From assembly GCA_000720375.1 (NCBI GenBank), contig JOAA01000002.1:248001-312000 (forward strand): a stretch of 64,000 nt of DNA, read 5' to 3'. The translations under genes and the position numbers were made by a program. This stretch comes from Rhodococcus rhodnii (GTDB lineage: Bacteria > Actinomycetota > Actinomycetes > Mycobacteriales > Pseudonocardiaceae). The notes under the pieces were generated by a model that saw only the letters and a program-made list of their open reading frames with translations, was not told the DNA's origin and searched no databases. Positions 17,837 to 26,423 of this stretch are shown here, piece after piece; the stretch's first letter is position 1, and the number at the start of each line of letters is the position of its first letter.

Positions 17837-18241
17837 GTGACCAGTGACACTGCCGTGCCCGGCACGGTCAAAGCGGCCGGCCTGCTGGTCGGTATCGAGG
17901 GACTGGCCGGCATCGCGTTCGCGGCCGTCCTGCTGATCAGCGGCAGCTCGCAGCCGGGGCTGAACATCTACGGCGAGGCCGGCTACTTCGTGGTGATCTT
18001 CGGCGGCGTGCTGGCCTGCGGAATCGGCCTGTTGCTGGGCAAGCGCTGGGCGCGCGGGCCGTCGACGGCGATCCAGATCCTGCTGCTCGGCGTGTCCTAC
18101 TACGCGGCGGTGCCGTCCGGCCAGCCGCTGTACGGAGTTCCGGCCGCGTTGTTGTGCATCGCGGTACTCGTGCTGCTTTTCCGTGGTCCGTCACGCATAT
18201 GGGCCGACGGGGACGGCGTTTCGGACGATCGCGCCAAGTAA
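17837..18241 (+). CDS. small integral membrane protein, unknown function
   Basis: 134 residues from GTG 17837, with CAGGAAG as ribosome binding site. Four hydrophobic segments: about residues 12-33, 46-66, 72-90 and 98-114. No known domain. A similar small membrane protein (Rv3217c) follows the lipid-kinase gene in mycobacteria, which supports it as real. Confidence 0.75.
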   Translation: MTSDTAVPGTVKAAGLLVGIEGLAGIAFAAVLLISGSSQPGLNIYGEAGYFVVIFGGVLACGIGLLLGKRWARGPSTAIQILLLGVSYYAAVPSGQPLYGVPAALLCIAVLVLLFRGPSRIWADGDGVSDDRAK

Positions 18242-18361
18242 CAAGCGTCACAAACCCGACTTTTGACGGGTACATGGACTCACTCGTTCGGGTGACCCTA
18301 GGTAGGTCCCTGATTCCACCCTGCAAGCGGCGGTGTCCCGCCGCGGAATCGAGTGATCTCC

Positions 18362-19087
18362 ATGAAGTTCGCGCGTCTTGGTATGGCCCTGGCGGGAGCG
18401 ACCCTCTCCGTCATGGGCATCGCCGCCCCGATGGCTTCCGCGGCGCCCGTCGCGGAGCCCACCGATGTCACACCGATGATCATCGGTGGCGGCAACGCCT
18501 CCAACGCCCCATGGGCGGCGCGGTTGTTCCGCAACGGCCAGCAGAACTGCACGGCAACCGTCATCGCCCCGAACTACGTCCTGACCGCCCAGCACTGTGT
18601 GGCCGGCAGCGGCACGTACACGTTCCGGATCGGCAGTCTCGACCAGACCACCGGCGGCCAGATGCGCACGGCCGCCCAGATCACCCAGCACCCGTCGGCC
18701 GACCTGGCCATCGCCCGGCTCTCGCAGCCCTACACGGGCACCTACTCGCCGCTGGGCACCACGGCGAACGTGGCCGTCAACAACACCGTCCAGGTCTACG
18801 GCTGGGGCGCCACGTGCACCGGCCAGCCCGAGATCAACTGCCAGTCCCGGTACCTGAAGGTCGCCAACGTCCGGGTCACCTCGGTGTCCTGCAGTGACTA
18901 CCGCGGCGGCATCGCCGTGTGCGCCAGCCGGATCAACGGCATCACCGCGGGCGGCGACTCCGGTGGCCCGATGATGTCCGGTGGCCGTCAGGTCGGCGTC
19001 GCATCCACGAGCGACCGCGCCACGCGTACCGCGTACACCAACATCACGCGGTACCGCAGCTGGATCCAGTCCATCGCCGGCGTGTAA
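18362..19087 (+). CDS. secreted trypsin-like S1 serine protease
   Basis: 241 residues. Signal peptide of about 27 residues (MKFARLGMALAGATLSVMG), short propeptide, then a chymotrypsin fold that would begin IIGGGNAS after activation. Catalytic triad: His in TAQHC, Asp in SADLAIARL, Ser in GGDSGGPM. The S1-pocket residue 6 before the serine region is not clearly Asp, so specificity is unsure. Followed by a strong terminator. Confidence 0.92.
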   Translation: MKFARLGMALAGATLSVMGIAAPMASAAPVAEPTDVTPMIIGGGNASNAPWAARLFRNGQQNCTATVIAPNYVLTAQHCVAGSGTYTFRIGSLDQTTGGQMRTAAQITQHPSADLAIARLSQPYTGTYSPLGTTANVAVNNTVQVYGWGATCTGQPEINCQSRYLKVANVRVTSVSCSDYRGGIAVCASRINGITAGGDSGGPMMSGGRQVGVASTSDRATRTAYTNITRYRSWIQSIAGV

Positions 19088-19101
19088 CCGCCGTCGAGTC
19101 G

Positions 19102-19135
19102 AAGCGGGCCCGGGACCCCTGCCCCGGGCCCGCTT
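19102..19135 (+). terminator. intrinsic terminator after the S1 protease gene
   Basis: Perfect 13-bp stem AAGCGGGCCCGGG, 8-base loop, then TTTCTTGTT. Separates the protease from the cyclodipeptide synthase gene, so the latter needs its own promoter. Confidence 0.88.
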
Positions 19136-19199
19136 TCTTGTTCCGCGACGGACAGTCAACCCGAACGGGGACTCGTCTGTCCGGTTCGGATAGTCCATT

Positions 19200-19871
19200 G
19201 TGGAGCGCATGTGTGAGGCGGTCGCTGCGTCGCAGAACTGCCAGCGACTGCTGGCCGGCGGCAAGCACATGTTGTTCGGCGTGAGCCTGTTCAACAGCTT
19301 CTTCTCCCAGACGCGGCTGCGTGAGCTGGCGTCGTGGGCCTTGGTGCGCTTCGACTCCGTGCACTTCCTCGTCGCCGACCGGCCGAGCACGCACACGCTC
19401 GTCGCTCTCGGTTACTCGCCGCAGCGCGCTGCCGCCAAGGTGTCGCAGGAAGCCAGGATGGTCCGCAACCGCGTGCAGCGCGCGCTGATCGACGCGGGCG
19501 CGTCCGATCCGGACACCCATCTGCTGGGTTGGTGCGATCTTGAACAGAACCCCGGTTACCTGAAGCTACGGGACCTTGTACGGACCGCGTTCGACAACGA
19601 CGAGCGATTCCGGGCCTCGTGCCTGGCGGTGTCGCGCGCTTATCTGACGCACCGCGGCGAATCGCCGACCGTCCAGCAGGTGATCACGGCCAGCGAGTAC
19701 TTCCTGAACGAGCTGCCGATCGGGATGGACACGCCGTCGATCCTCGGCGTCAGCGAGTCGCTGTGCGCGTACCACCGCGTGCTCGCGTTCGCCGACGTGC
19801 TGCGGACCGGTCCTGGTTGGCTGGCACCGTCAGCCAACCAGGGCTACCTGATGGTCAGGCCTAGCGGTTGA
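19200..19871 (+). CDS. tRNA-dependent cyclodipeptide synthase (NYH type)
   Basis: 223 residues, family length. Such enzymes take two aminoacyl-tRNAs and make a diketopiperazine. All key residues of Streptomyces AlbC are found at matching spacing: nucleophile Ser29 in LFGVSLFNSFF (AlbC Ser37), Asn32 (Asn40), Tyr167 and Glu171 in YFLNELP (Tyr178, Glu182), Tyr191-His192 in CAYH (Tyr202, His203). Asn, Tyr and His place it in the NYH subfamily. The C-terminal NQGYLMVRP is also typical. Start GTG 19200; ATG 19209 is an alternative. No oxidase, methyltransferase or P450 is adjacent, so it looks like an orphan synthase. The amino-acid pair cannot be read by eye. Confidence 0.93.
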   Translation: MERMCEAVAASQNCQRLLAGGKHMLFGVSLFNSFFSQTRLRELASWALVRFDSVHFLVADRPSTHTLVALGYSPQRAAAKVSQEARMVRNRVQRALIDAGASDPDTHLLGWCDLEQNPGYLKLRDLVRTAFDNDERFRASCLAVSRAYLTHRGESPTVQQVITASEYFLNELPIGMDTPSILGVSESLCAYHRVLAFADVLRTGPGWLAPSANQGYLMVRPSG

Positions 19872-20274
19872 GTGCCGCGCGGATCGGTTCGAGTGCCGTG
19901 ATCGCTTCGTCCAGTGATTCGGCCTCGTCCCACAGGTCACGCCACTCGGACTCGTCGGACAGGATCCGGGCGATCGCCCGCAGCGCCAGCTCGACGAATT
20001 CGTCGGGCAGGTCGATGCTGCCGCCGTCGATCAGGAAGTCCGGGCCGTACGCCGAATCCACTTCGGGCCCGTCCGGCTGTTGCGAGGCGACGATCGCGGC
20101 AGCGGCGATCGCCGCGTTGGCTTCGGGTGCCTCGAGGTAGTCCTCGTTGTCGGCAGCGGCTTCCAGCGCCTCCCGGATCAGATCCGGTCTGTCGGCCGGT
20201 GCCGCGTCGTTCAAGTCCCCGGCGAAGTCCGCCGCGTCGTCGTTGTCGAAAGCACCCGTGTCCCAGGCACCCAT
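19861..20274 (-). CDS. DUF4259 protein
   Basis: 137 residues beginning MGAWDTGAFDNDDAADFAGDL, the signature of DUF4259. Acidic, mostly helical, no signal peptide. Function unknown. Its stop overlaps the cyclodipeptide synthase stop tail to tail by 11 bp. Confidence 0.88.
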   Translation of the reverse strand: MGAWDTGAFDNDDAADFAGDLNDAAPADRPDLIREALEAAADNEDYLEAPEANAAIAAAAIVASQQPDGPEVDSAYGPDFLIDGGSIDLPDEFVELALRAIARILSDESEWRDLWDEAESLDEAITALEPIRAALNR

Positions 20275-20327
20275 CGGCTTGCTCCTCGCGTAACTAGATC
20301 GTGCGCGGGCAAACCTACTCCGGGGCC

Positions 20328-20936
20328 TCAGACGTCCAGCGGCGGCACGTTCAATCGGCCGATCCGGGGCTCGCCGCGCTCGTAGTCCAGTACGGCGGTA
20401 CCGGCCGGGTCGAGTCCGAAGTGGACGCCACTGGTGGCGGGCAGGTCGAGCCAGCGCGCGATCAGCACGCGACTGAAATGTCCATGCCCGACAAGGATTA
20501 CGTCGCCGCACGGGAGCAGTTCCTTGACCCGGGCGAGCACCGCGTCGGCGCGGTCACTGACCTGTTTGGCCTCTTCGCCGCCTGGCGAAGGATGCGTCCA
20601 AACGGTCCAACCGGGTACCGTTTCGCGGATCTTGGCGGTGGTCAGGCCCTCGTAGTCGCCGTAGTCCCACTCGGCGAGCTCTTCGACCTTCTCGTCGACG
20701 GTGAAGCCGGCGAGTTCGGCGGTCCGTACCGCGCGCTGACGTGGACTGGTGAGCACCCGGTAAGGCGGGACGTCGCTGCCCCGCAGCGTGCTCATCACCA
20801 GCCCGGCGCGCCGCGCCTGCTGTTCACCGTTCGCGGTCAGCGGGATGTCGGTGACGCTGGTGTGCTGGCCGCTGGCGGACCACTGGGTCTCGCCATGGCG
20901 GAGGATGTACACCGCATAGCCTGTTTCGACTGCCAC
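20328..20936 (-). CDS. histidine phosphatase (phosphoglycerate-mutase-like)
   Basis: 202 residues from GTG 20936. The RHGE motif (ILRHGETQWSASGQH) carries the phospho-accepting His, with partner Arg in SPRQRAVRTAEL, Glu in EWDYGDYEGL and second His in VGHGHFSRVL. Resembles Mycobacterium tuberculosis Rv3214 (Gpm2), which is an acid phosphatase rather than a mutase. Lies 53 bp after DUF4259 is divergent in order but on the same strand, so co-transcription with it is likely. Confidence 0.9.
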   Translation of the reverse strand: MAVETGYAVYILRHGETQWSASGQHTSVTDIPLTANGEQQARRAGLVMSTLRGSDVPPYRVLTSPRQRAVRTAELAGFTVDEKVEELAEWDYGDYEGLTTAKIRETVPGWTVWTHPSPGGEEAKQVSDRADAVLARVKELLPCGDVILVGHGHFSRVLIARWLDLPATSGVHFGLDPAGTAVLDYERGEPRIGRLNVPPLDV

Positions 20937-21146
20937 TCGCCGATCGTAAGAGCGAAGCCGGTCAGGCGCTGGGAGTTCGTGGTGTGAGCTGCGTCGTACC
21001 TCTTATAAAACGGTTGTCCGGTAAGAGCTTGCGCGCTCGGCGGCGACGGCGTCTGGACAACGCCGTGAGAAACGTCCATACCAGCTGTAACAGCATGATC
21101 GAGGGTTCCCCGCGGGCCCGGTGTTGAACCTTATGCATGAGGGTTG

Positions 21147-21162
21147 ACTGGTATAGACCAAT
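21147..21162. promoter_or_regulatory. DasR-like operator (dre) upstream of the chitinase
   Basis: ACTGGTATAGACCAAT differs at 2 of 16 positions from the consensus ACTGGTCTAGACCAGT of the GntR regulator DasR, which controls chitin and N-acetylglucosamine genes. It overlaps TTGACT (21144-21149), a possible -35 box. A further half-site AGTGGTCT lies at 21171-21178. Confidence 0.72.
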
Positions 21163-21224
21163 TAGGGTTTAGTGGTCTGAGTCACGTGACGCCGACATTC
21201 CTTACCCTGCCTAAGGAGTTGACC

Positions 21225-22283
21225 GTGTTGTTACGCCGCCTCTTGGCGGCCTTGGCCGCGTTCGCGGCCATCGGCGCCATGGTTGTTGTCTCGCCATCAG
21301 CTACCGCCGCACCCGCGTGTGTATCAGCGTGGAGTGCGTCGCAGGTCTACACGGGAGGCATGACGGCCTCCCACAACGGCCGCAACTGGTCCGCGAAATG
21401 GTGGACCCAGAACGAAACCCCGGGCTCCGCCGCGGTGTGGGCCGACCAAGGGGCCTGCGGTGGCTCGACGCCGCCGCCCGGATCGAACTGCAACTACCCG
21501 AACTGGGTGGCCGGGCAGTTCTACGCGGCCGGCTCCATCGTGAAGTACACCGACGGCCGGTACTACATCGCGGAACACGACAACCCGGGCTACGACCCGG
21601 TGATCAGCACTTGGTACTGGGAGCCCTACACCTGCGGCGGCACGAACCCGCCGCCGAACCCGTCGGGCTTCGTGGTGACCGAGGCGCAGTTCAACCAGAT
21701 GTTCCCGAGCCGCAACCCGTTCTACACGTACGCCGGGCTTGTCGAGGCTTTGTCGGCGTACCCAGGCTTCGCGAAGACCGGCAGCGATGTCGTTCGTAAG
21801 CAGGAAGCCGCGGCGTTCCTGGCGAACGTGCACCACGAGACGGGCGGACTGGTCCACATCGTCGAGCAGAACCAGGCCAACTACCCGCACTACTGCGACG
21901 CGTCCCAGCCATACGGCTGCCCGGCGGGACAAGCGGCGTACTACGGCCGTGGCCCGATCCAGCTGAGCTGGAACTTCAACTACAAAGCGGCGGGTGACGC
22001 CCTCGGGCTGCCCCTGCTGACGAACCCGTGGCTGGTTCAGAACGAGGCGCCGGTCGCGTGGAAGACCGGCCTCTGGTACTGGAACACCCAGAACGGCCCA
22101 GGCACGATGACGCCGCACAACGCGATGGTGAACGGCGCCGGGTTCGGCGAGACGATCCGCAGCATCAACGGTTCGCTGGAGTGCAACGGGCGTAACCCGG
22201 CGCAGGTCCAGAGCCGCGTGAACAACTACACCCGCTTCGTCGGAATCCTCGGCGTGCCCGCGGGCAACAACCTGTACTGCTGA
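21225..22283 (+). CDS. secreted GH19 chitinase with two chitin-binding modules
   Basis: 352 residues from GTG 21225, 6 bases after AAGGAG. Signal peptide of about 30 residues, then two CBM5/12-like modules: about 31-65 (aromatic SAWSASQVYTGG, AKWWTQNETPG) and about 78-125 (YPNWVAGQFYAAGSIV, STWYWEPYTC), joined by Gly/Pro linkers. The catalytic GH19 domain (about 135-352) has the acid Glu in NVHHETGGL and YYGRGPIQLSWNFNY. Two binding modules before a GH19 domain are more than usual. Probably induced by chitin breakdown products through the dre site upstream. Confidence 0.93.
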   Translation: MLLRRLLAALAAFAAIGAMVVVSPSATAAPACVSAWSASQVYTGGMTASHNGRNWSAKWWTQNETPGSAAVWADQGACGGSTPPPGSNCNYPNWVAGQFYAAGSIVKYTDGRYYIAEHDNPGYDPVISTWYWEPYTCGGTNPPPNPSGFVVTEAQFNQMFPSRNPFYTYAGLVEALSAYPGFAKTGSDVVRKQEAAAFLANVHHETGGLVHIVEQNQANYPHYCDASQPYGCPAGQAAYYGRGPIQLSWNFNYKAAGDALGLPLLTNPWLVQNEAPVAWKTGLWYWNTQNGPGTMTPHNAMVNGAGFGETIRSINGSLECNGRNPAQVQSRVNNYTRFVGILGVPAGNNLYC

Positions 22284-22291
22284 GTTCGCGG

Positions 22292-22320
22292 AACGGTGCC
22301 CGCCCCTCGCGGGCACCGTT
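22292..22320 (+). terminator. terminator after the chitinase gene
   Basis: Perfect 12-bp stem AACGGTGCCCGC, 5-base loop, right after the stop codon; weak T-run. Confidence 0.8.
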
Positions 22321-22509
22321 CGATTGACCAGGGGCGGCGTCCGCCGAGGGGGTGAACGCCGCCCCTTTCTGTTTTTCTGCAAGATGGCGGGTGATCTAGC
22401 CGGACGCTGGTATCCCGTGATCGATTTTTGTCATGACGGACGGTATGCGGGAGTCCAATCCGGCGGTTTTGGCCGTTGCTTCCCGTTCCGTGGGTGGGAG
22501 TTTGTAGAT

Positions 22510-23115
22510 CTATCTGTCGCGGAGTGAGATGAACTCGTTGTCGGCGACCTCCAACAGGCTGGCGAGCCTGGAGAACCCACGCCTGAGTTCCTTCGGCAGG
22601 CCGCCGTCCAACTTGTACCCGAGATCATGCTCGATTTCAGCCCAAGCATGCTGAAGCACCGAGCGAATCTGCTGCTCGAACTTCACGTGGGCGAACGGAG
22701 CGTACTCCGGCAACTTCGACCGTCTCGCGTCGAAACTCAGCATATAGTGCAGAGAGAGATAGCCGAAGCGATCGGAATCCAGCAGCGCCCGCTTGTCCTC
22801 GGAGTTCTCCGCGTCGACAGAGAATTGACGCTCGATACACTTCGCAACCTTGTCAACGTCATCCTCGAAGTAGGTGATGACGCGGACACCGAGCAAGTCG
22901 GTTATGTCACCATAACCGCGATACCGGTCCGCTTTGGCCACAAGTTTCTTGCTCGCGCTGTTCTCACTCTTGACTCGATGGTCAACGCTGTGGAACTTGA
23001 TGTTCTCGACGTTCAGGATCGACTGAATCAAGCTGGTGACAACTGACCCGCAACTGTCGAGCCCGCGGACATGACGCTCGTAGTCGATCTCTACGTTCGG
23101 CGTGTGCTCGTTCAA
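22510..23115 (-). CDS. single-domain RelA/SpoT nucleotidyltransferase
   Basis: 201 residues. Synthetase-fold motifs: HRVKSENSASKKL, YGDITDLLGVRVITYF (the D-x-x-G-x-R element), FGYLSLHYML (Y-x-S-x-H) and FEQQIRSVLQHAWAEIEHDLG. No HD hydrolase or regulatory domain. The protein ends shortly after the domain (NEFISLRDR), whereas relatives I recall continue about 150 residues, so it may be truncated. It could make (p)ppGpp or act as a toxic alarmone/tRNA-modifying enzyme. GC content is lower than in neighbouring genes, and it lies just outside the AICE, suggesting an older acquisition. Confidence 0.8.
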   Translation of the reverse strand: MNEHTPNVEIDYERHVRGLDSCGSVVTSLIQSILNVENIKFHSVDHRVKSENSASKKLVAKADRYRGYGDITDLLGVRVITYFEDDVDKVAKCIERQFSVDAENSEDKRALLDSDRFGYLSLHYMLSFDARRSKLPEYAPFAHVKFEQQIRSVLQHAWAEIEHDLGYKLDGGLPKELRRGFSRLASLLEVADNEFISLRDR

Positions 23116-23232
23116 TCTGTCCCTCGTGCAAGCTGTGTGGCGGGAGCGTTACGTGCCTGTGCGGTCGAGAGTTGTGCCGAATCTATCTGTGGCGCCGGGT
23201 TTGACGTTACGACGAAGCCCTGACAATGAAAA

Positions 23233-23259
23233 CGGCGCCAACCGGACCGGTTGGCGCCG
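23233..23259 (-). terminator. original sodN terminator, now cut off by the AICE
   Basis: 13-bp stem CGGCGCCAACCGG around a single central base, followed on the minus strand by GTTTTC. It lies 27 bp beyond the stop of the sodN 3' remnant and would have ended sodN transcription before integration. Confidence 0.8.
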
Positions 23260-23283
23260 CCTCAAACAGCCGCTGTACGAGCT

Positions 23284-23323
23284 GCTCAGCCCTGCTTGGT
23301 CTCCCAGAAGATCTTGTCGATCT
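23284..23323. repeat. AICE attachment site, left end, with sodN 3' remnant
   Basis: Matches 37668-37707 at 37 of 40 positions. Read on the minus strand it encodes IDKIFWETKQG plus TGA, the last codons of sodN, so this is the host's original 3' end. The 13-bp block at 23311-23323 (AGATCGACAAGAT on the minus strand) is identical at both ends and is the likely crossover core. Confidence 0.85.
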
Positions 23324-23349
23324 GGCCGCATCAAGGCTTCTACCTGGCA

Positions 23350-24600
23350 TTACTCGGCTAGTTGATCACGTGAGGCCGTCCCCAGGCCGTCTTGGGGCTT
23401 CCGCCGCTTGTACAGGCCGTCGATCACGCTCCTGGTCCGCTCTGCGCTGCTGGGCATCAGGTGCGTGTAGATCTTGAGCGTAAATGACGGGTCAGCGTGC
23501 CCCAACCACTCGGCCACGGCCTTGATCGACTCACCCTGATCGAGCAGGACCGAGGCGAAGAAGTGCCGCAGCTCGTGCATGCCGTTCTCATAACGGCCGT
23601 ACGGCATGCCGACCGCTTTGAGTGCCTTCTTCCAGTAGTTCCGGTTGAAGTCGTTCGCGGCCACCTCGATACCGGTCATGGACGTGACGATCAGCTTGAC
23701 CGTCTCCGGCTTGCCGTCCGGGGTGTCCCCCGGCAGCGTGATCTCCTTCGGTGGGAATCGCCGGATGTGCTCCGACAGGGCGAGCTTCACCGGCTCCGAG
23801 AGCGGCACGTCCCGGGTCTTGTCGTACTTGGGCAGCGCGAAGACGTGCTTGTACCTGACGGTCTTCACCTGGCGCCGGATGTGGACGACCCCGCGAAGGA
23901 AGTCGACGTCATCGACCGCAAGGCCCAGGCATTCGCCCTGCCGCATGCCGATGCCGGCCGCCATGTCGACGAGGACGCCGAATCTCGGCGGCAAGTTCGC
24001 CTGCACCTCCCAGACGCGTTCCTCCGGCCACGGCACGATCTTCTTCTGAGTCGCCTTGGGTTTCTTTATCGACTTTCCGTGACACGGATGCTTCGCGATC
24101 AGCTCATCGTCGATCGCGGCCGTGAACATGGCAGACACGTTGCCGAAGAGGATGTGTCGATATCGGTCTGACAGGTTGTCCTCCCGCAGCATTCGATCCC
24201 AGTTCCGAATGGCCGAGGGCTTCACCGCGCCGAGCTCTGACTTGCCGAAGTAGGGGAGGACACGCTTCCGGAAACGCATCTCCATGTTCTCGCGTGACAG
24301 CTCGTCCACGTCGAGGTCGGCGAGCCAGCTCTTCACGAAACTGGCGACGGTGATCCTGCCTGCCTTCGGGTCCACATAGGAGCCACGCAACATGTCAACT
24401 TCTTGCTGCGCCTTGAAATCCTTCGCAGCCTTGAGTTGACCGTCCGGGAACGACTTCGACCGTTCTTCGCCGTCCGGGTCGAGCCAGCGAACCTTGTACC
24501 GCATGCCCTTGCCGTGCTGACGTGTCTGTTGACGGATCTTCTTCTTGGGATTCTTCGGGTCCGGAACATACTTGAACCAACGGTCTTGGACGTGTGCCAT
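23350..24600 (-). CDS. int: AICE site-specific tyrosine recombinase (integrase)
   Basis: 416 residues. N-terminal arm-binding region rich in Lys/Arg, SAM-like domain (about 75-160), then the catalytic domain with Arg in GIGMRQGECLGL, His-x-x-Arg in MHELRHFFASVLL, His in WLGHADPSFTL and Tyr in IYTHL. It begins 27 bp from the left att core, the usual AICE position. It should recognise the 3' end of sodN. A stop 36 bp after xis suggests coupled expression with xis and repSA. Confidence 0.95.
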   Translation of the reverse strand: MAHVQDRWFKYVPDPKNPKKKIRQQTRQHGKGMRYKVRWLDPDGEERSKSFPDGQLKAAKDFKAQQEVDMLRGSYVDPKAGRITVASFVKSWLADLDVDELSRENMEMRFRKRVLPYFGKSELGAVKPSAIRNWDRMLREDNLSDRYRHILFGNVSAMFTAAIDDELIAKHPCHGKSIKKPKATQKKIVPWPEERVWEVQANLPPRFGVLVDMAAGIGMRQGECLGLAVDDVDFLRGVVHIRRQVKTVRYKHVFALPKYDKTRDVPLSEPVKLALSEHIRRFPPKEITLPGDTPDGKPETVKLIVTSMTGIEVAANDFNRNYWKKALKAVGMPYGRYENGMHELRHFFASVLLDQGESIKAVAEWLGHADPSFTLKIYTHLMPSSAERTRSVIDGLYKRRKPQDGLGTASRDQLAE

Positions 24601-24636
24601 GACAGTCTTCTCCTTTGGTGTGAGTTGCCGAAGTAG

Positions 24637-24834
24637 TTAGGCCGCGTCGTCCTGGTCGAGGTCTTCAAACCAGGCGCGCACTTTGGCCGGGTCGTAGCGA
24701 AGGTGCTTACCGACCTTCCTGCCAGGCGGGCCATAGTTCTTGGTCCGCCAACCCCGAATCGTGTGGACGGGAATGCCGAGGAACGCAGAGACTTCTTCGA
24801 TTCCCCACAAACTCTCGAACTCTGCTGCGCTCAT
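24637..24834 (-). CDS. xis: excisionase-like MerR/HTH_17 DNA-binding protein
   Basis: 65 residues: a winged helix (IEEVSAFLGIPVHTIRGWR, then GKHLRYDPAKVRAWF), typical of AICE excisionases. Its ATG overlaps the TGA of the repSA frame as ATGA, which shows where repSA was meant to end. Probably directs Int toward excision. Confidence 0.9.
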   Translation of the reverse strand: MSAAEFESLWGIEEVSAFLGIPVHTIRGWRTKNYGPPGRKVGKHLRYDPAKVRAWFEDLDQDDAA

Positions 24835-26423
24835 GCTGCCTGCCCGATTGCTGAAAGATCTGCCGCGAGTAAGCGGAGTCGTATTCGGCCCGCCATCGGA
24901 TGCGTTCGGCTATGGCGTGCATCAAGAGGTGATCTCGCGGGGGCGCGTTCTGGTCGCTGGGGTCGACCTTGCGCCAGATGAGCCGGGACGTGTCCGCGAC
25001 CGGCTTGACGATCCCGACAGCCGCGAGCATCTCGGCGACGAAGGCCTTCCGGTCTTCCTTGTGATCGGCCAGCGTCTTGCCGGACCACTTGCGTGACACG
25101 AGAACTCGTCGACCAGGCAGGCCGAGCGTGGTCCGTCGATGCGCCTTTCCCTTGCAGTGCCCGGGAACCGTCTTGCTATTGGCGCCCTTGGGATTGATGC
25201 CGTACAGCAACCAGACGGCGCATGTCGGCGAGCACGGTGTCACGGCCAACTCAGCGTGGAGCCGGTCGTGGTGTGCCGCTTGCTGATCGGTGGTCGCTTC
25301 GATCACTTCACCGATCGACTTCGTGAGGTACGTTGGTCAGGTAACCGATATGGCGGCCTGCCTCCTCAGTGCCACCCAGCAGGCCTTTGGAATGCACTTG
25401 GACCCCGTACCGGACGACATGTGCAGGCTCGTCGACCTCATGAACCGCCTGGTCCCACGACCGCAGCGGGACCCGAGTCGTCGGGTCGACGAAGGCCGCC
25501 AGCTGGCTGTCCCAGACAGGTAACGGTTCGCCGTCCTGGTAGACGCGTTCGTTGTGGTTCGGCCACCAGACTTGGTGGTAGGTCGCGGCTGTGACGAGTT
25601 TCAGCAGCTCATGCGGTACGGAACCTCGGATTGCCGTATGCAGGTGCGGGGCGGCCCGTTTCTGTGGTTCGACGGTGGCGAAGTACTGGACGTCCCAGCC
25701 GACGACCCGCCGGAGGTTCTGCCACCATCGGTCCACGAGGGACGAGAAGTGCACTGCGTCGCGTGCTGCACGGCGGTAGTCGTAGGTGTTCGGGTTGACC
25801 GGTGTGCCGTCCTCCTGCACCCGTCCGTAGGTGTCGAGGGTGAGCGTGACGAACATAGATGGCCGGTACTTGCCCGCGTACTCGCGTCCGACTGTGCGCT
25901 TGTCGATCTTTCGACGTGGCAGGTCTGGTGCGTCCTGACGCCGCTTGGTGGACCGCTTGACGGTCTTCTTGGCTGGGGCGTCCGGGGAGGGCAGTCGACC
26001 GCGCATGCCGAGTTGCCGAAGTTCTTCGTCGGTCTTGGTGATCTCCTCCCGCAGCTCGTCTGCCTCGTCCAACTGGCCGCCGGCCACTGCCTGCTTGTAG
26101 GCCGTGAACAGGTCTGCCCGCAGTTCCAGCAATGCCTTCTGGTCCGTCGTTGCCTCGTCGGGCGTGAAATCCGGTTCGTCGACCAGATGCCAGCCTTCCC
26201 GACACTGTGTGATCCGCAATGCCCGCGCTTTCCTCGCACACGGCCCACACACAGACTTCACAGTGGAACCACACGGCACGGCGACGTATTGAAGTTCGCC
26301 GGTGTCCGGGTCTCCGACCTCCATCGTGAACGGCCGGACACACACGCCGTGTTGTTCCGCCGTCGCCTGCACGATGTCAGCCGCGAGTGGGATACGCATG
26401 CGTTCGGCTCGTGTCTCGGTCAC
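24831..26423 (-). pseudogene. repSA: RepSA-type replication initiator, two frameshifts
   Basis: Full-length locus of about 530 codons but broken in two places. The first part (26423 to about 25331) has SMFVTLTLDTYG, RDAVHFSSLVDRWWQNLRR and APHLHTAIRG of the rolling-circle RepSA family. Near 25331 an extra base shifts the frame: the expected Y-L-T-K-S-I-G-E-V is in the next frame and continues to IEATTDQQAAHHDRLHAEL and GLPGRRVLVSRKWSGKTLA. Near 24873 a lost base shifts it again, and only the third frame (LLAADLSAIGQAA) ends at the TGA overlapping xis. Neither site looks like a slippery sequence. Sequencing error cannot be excluded. Confidence 0.82.

Noticed and set aside
25308..25340. Programmed frameshifting in repSA
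   Set aside because: No slippery heptamer or following pseudoknot-like stem is visible, and the second shift has the opposite sign; mutation or sequencing error is simpler.
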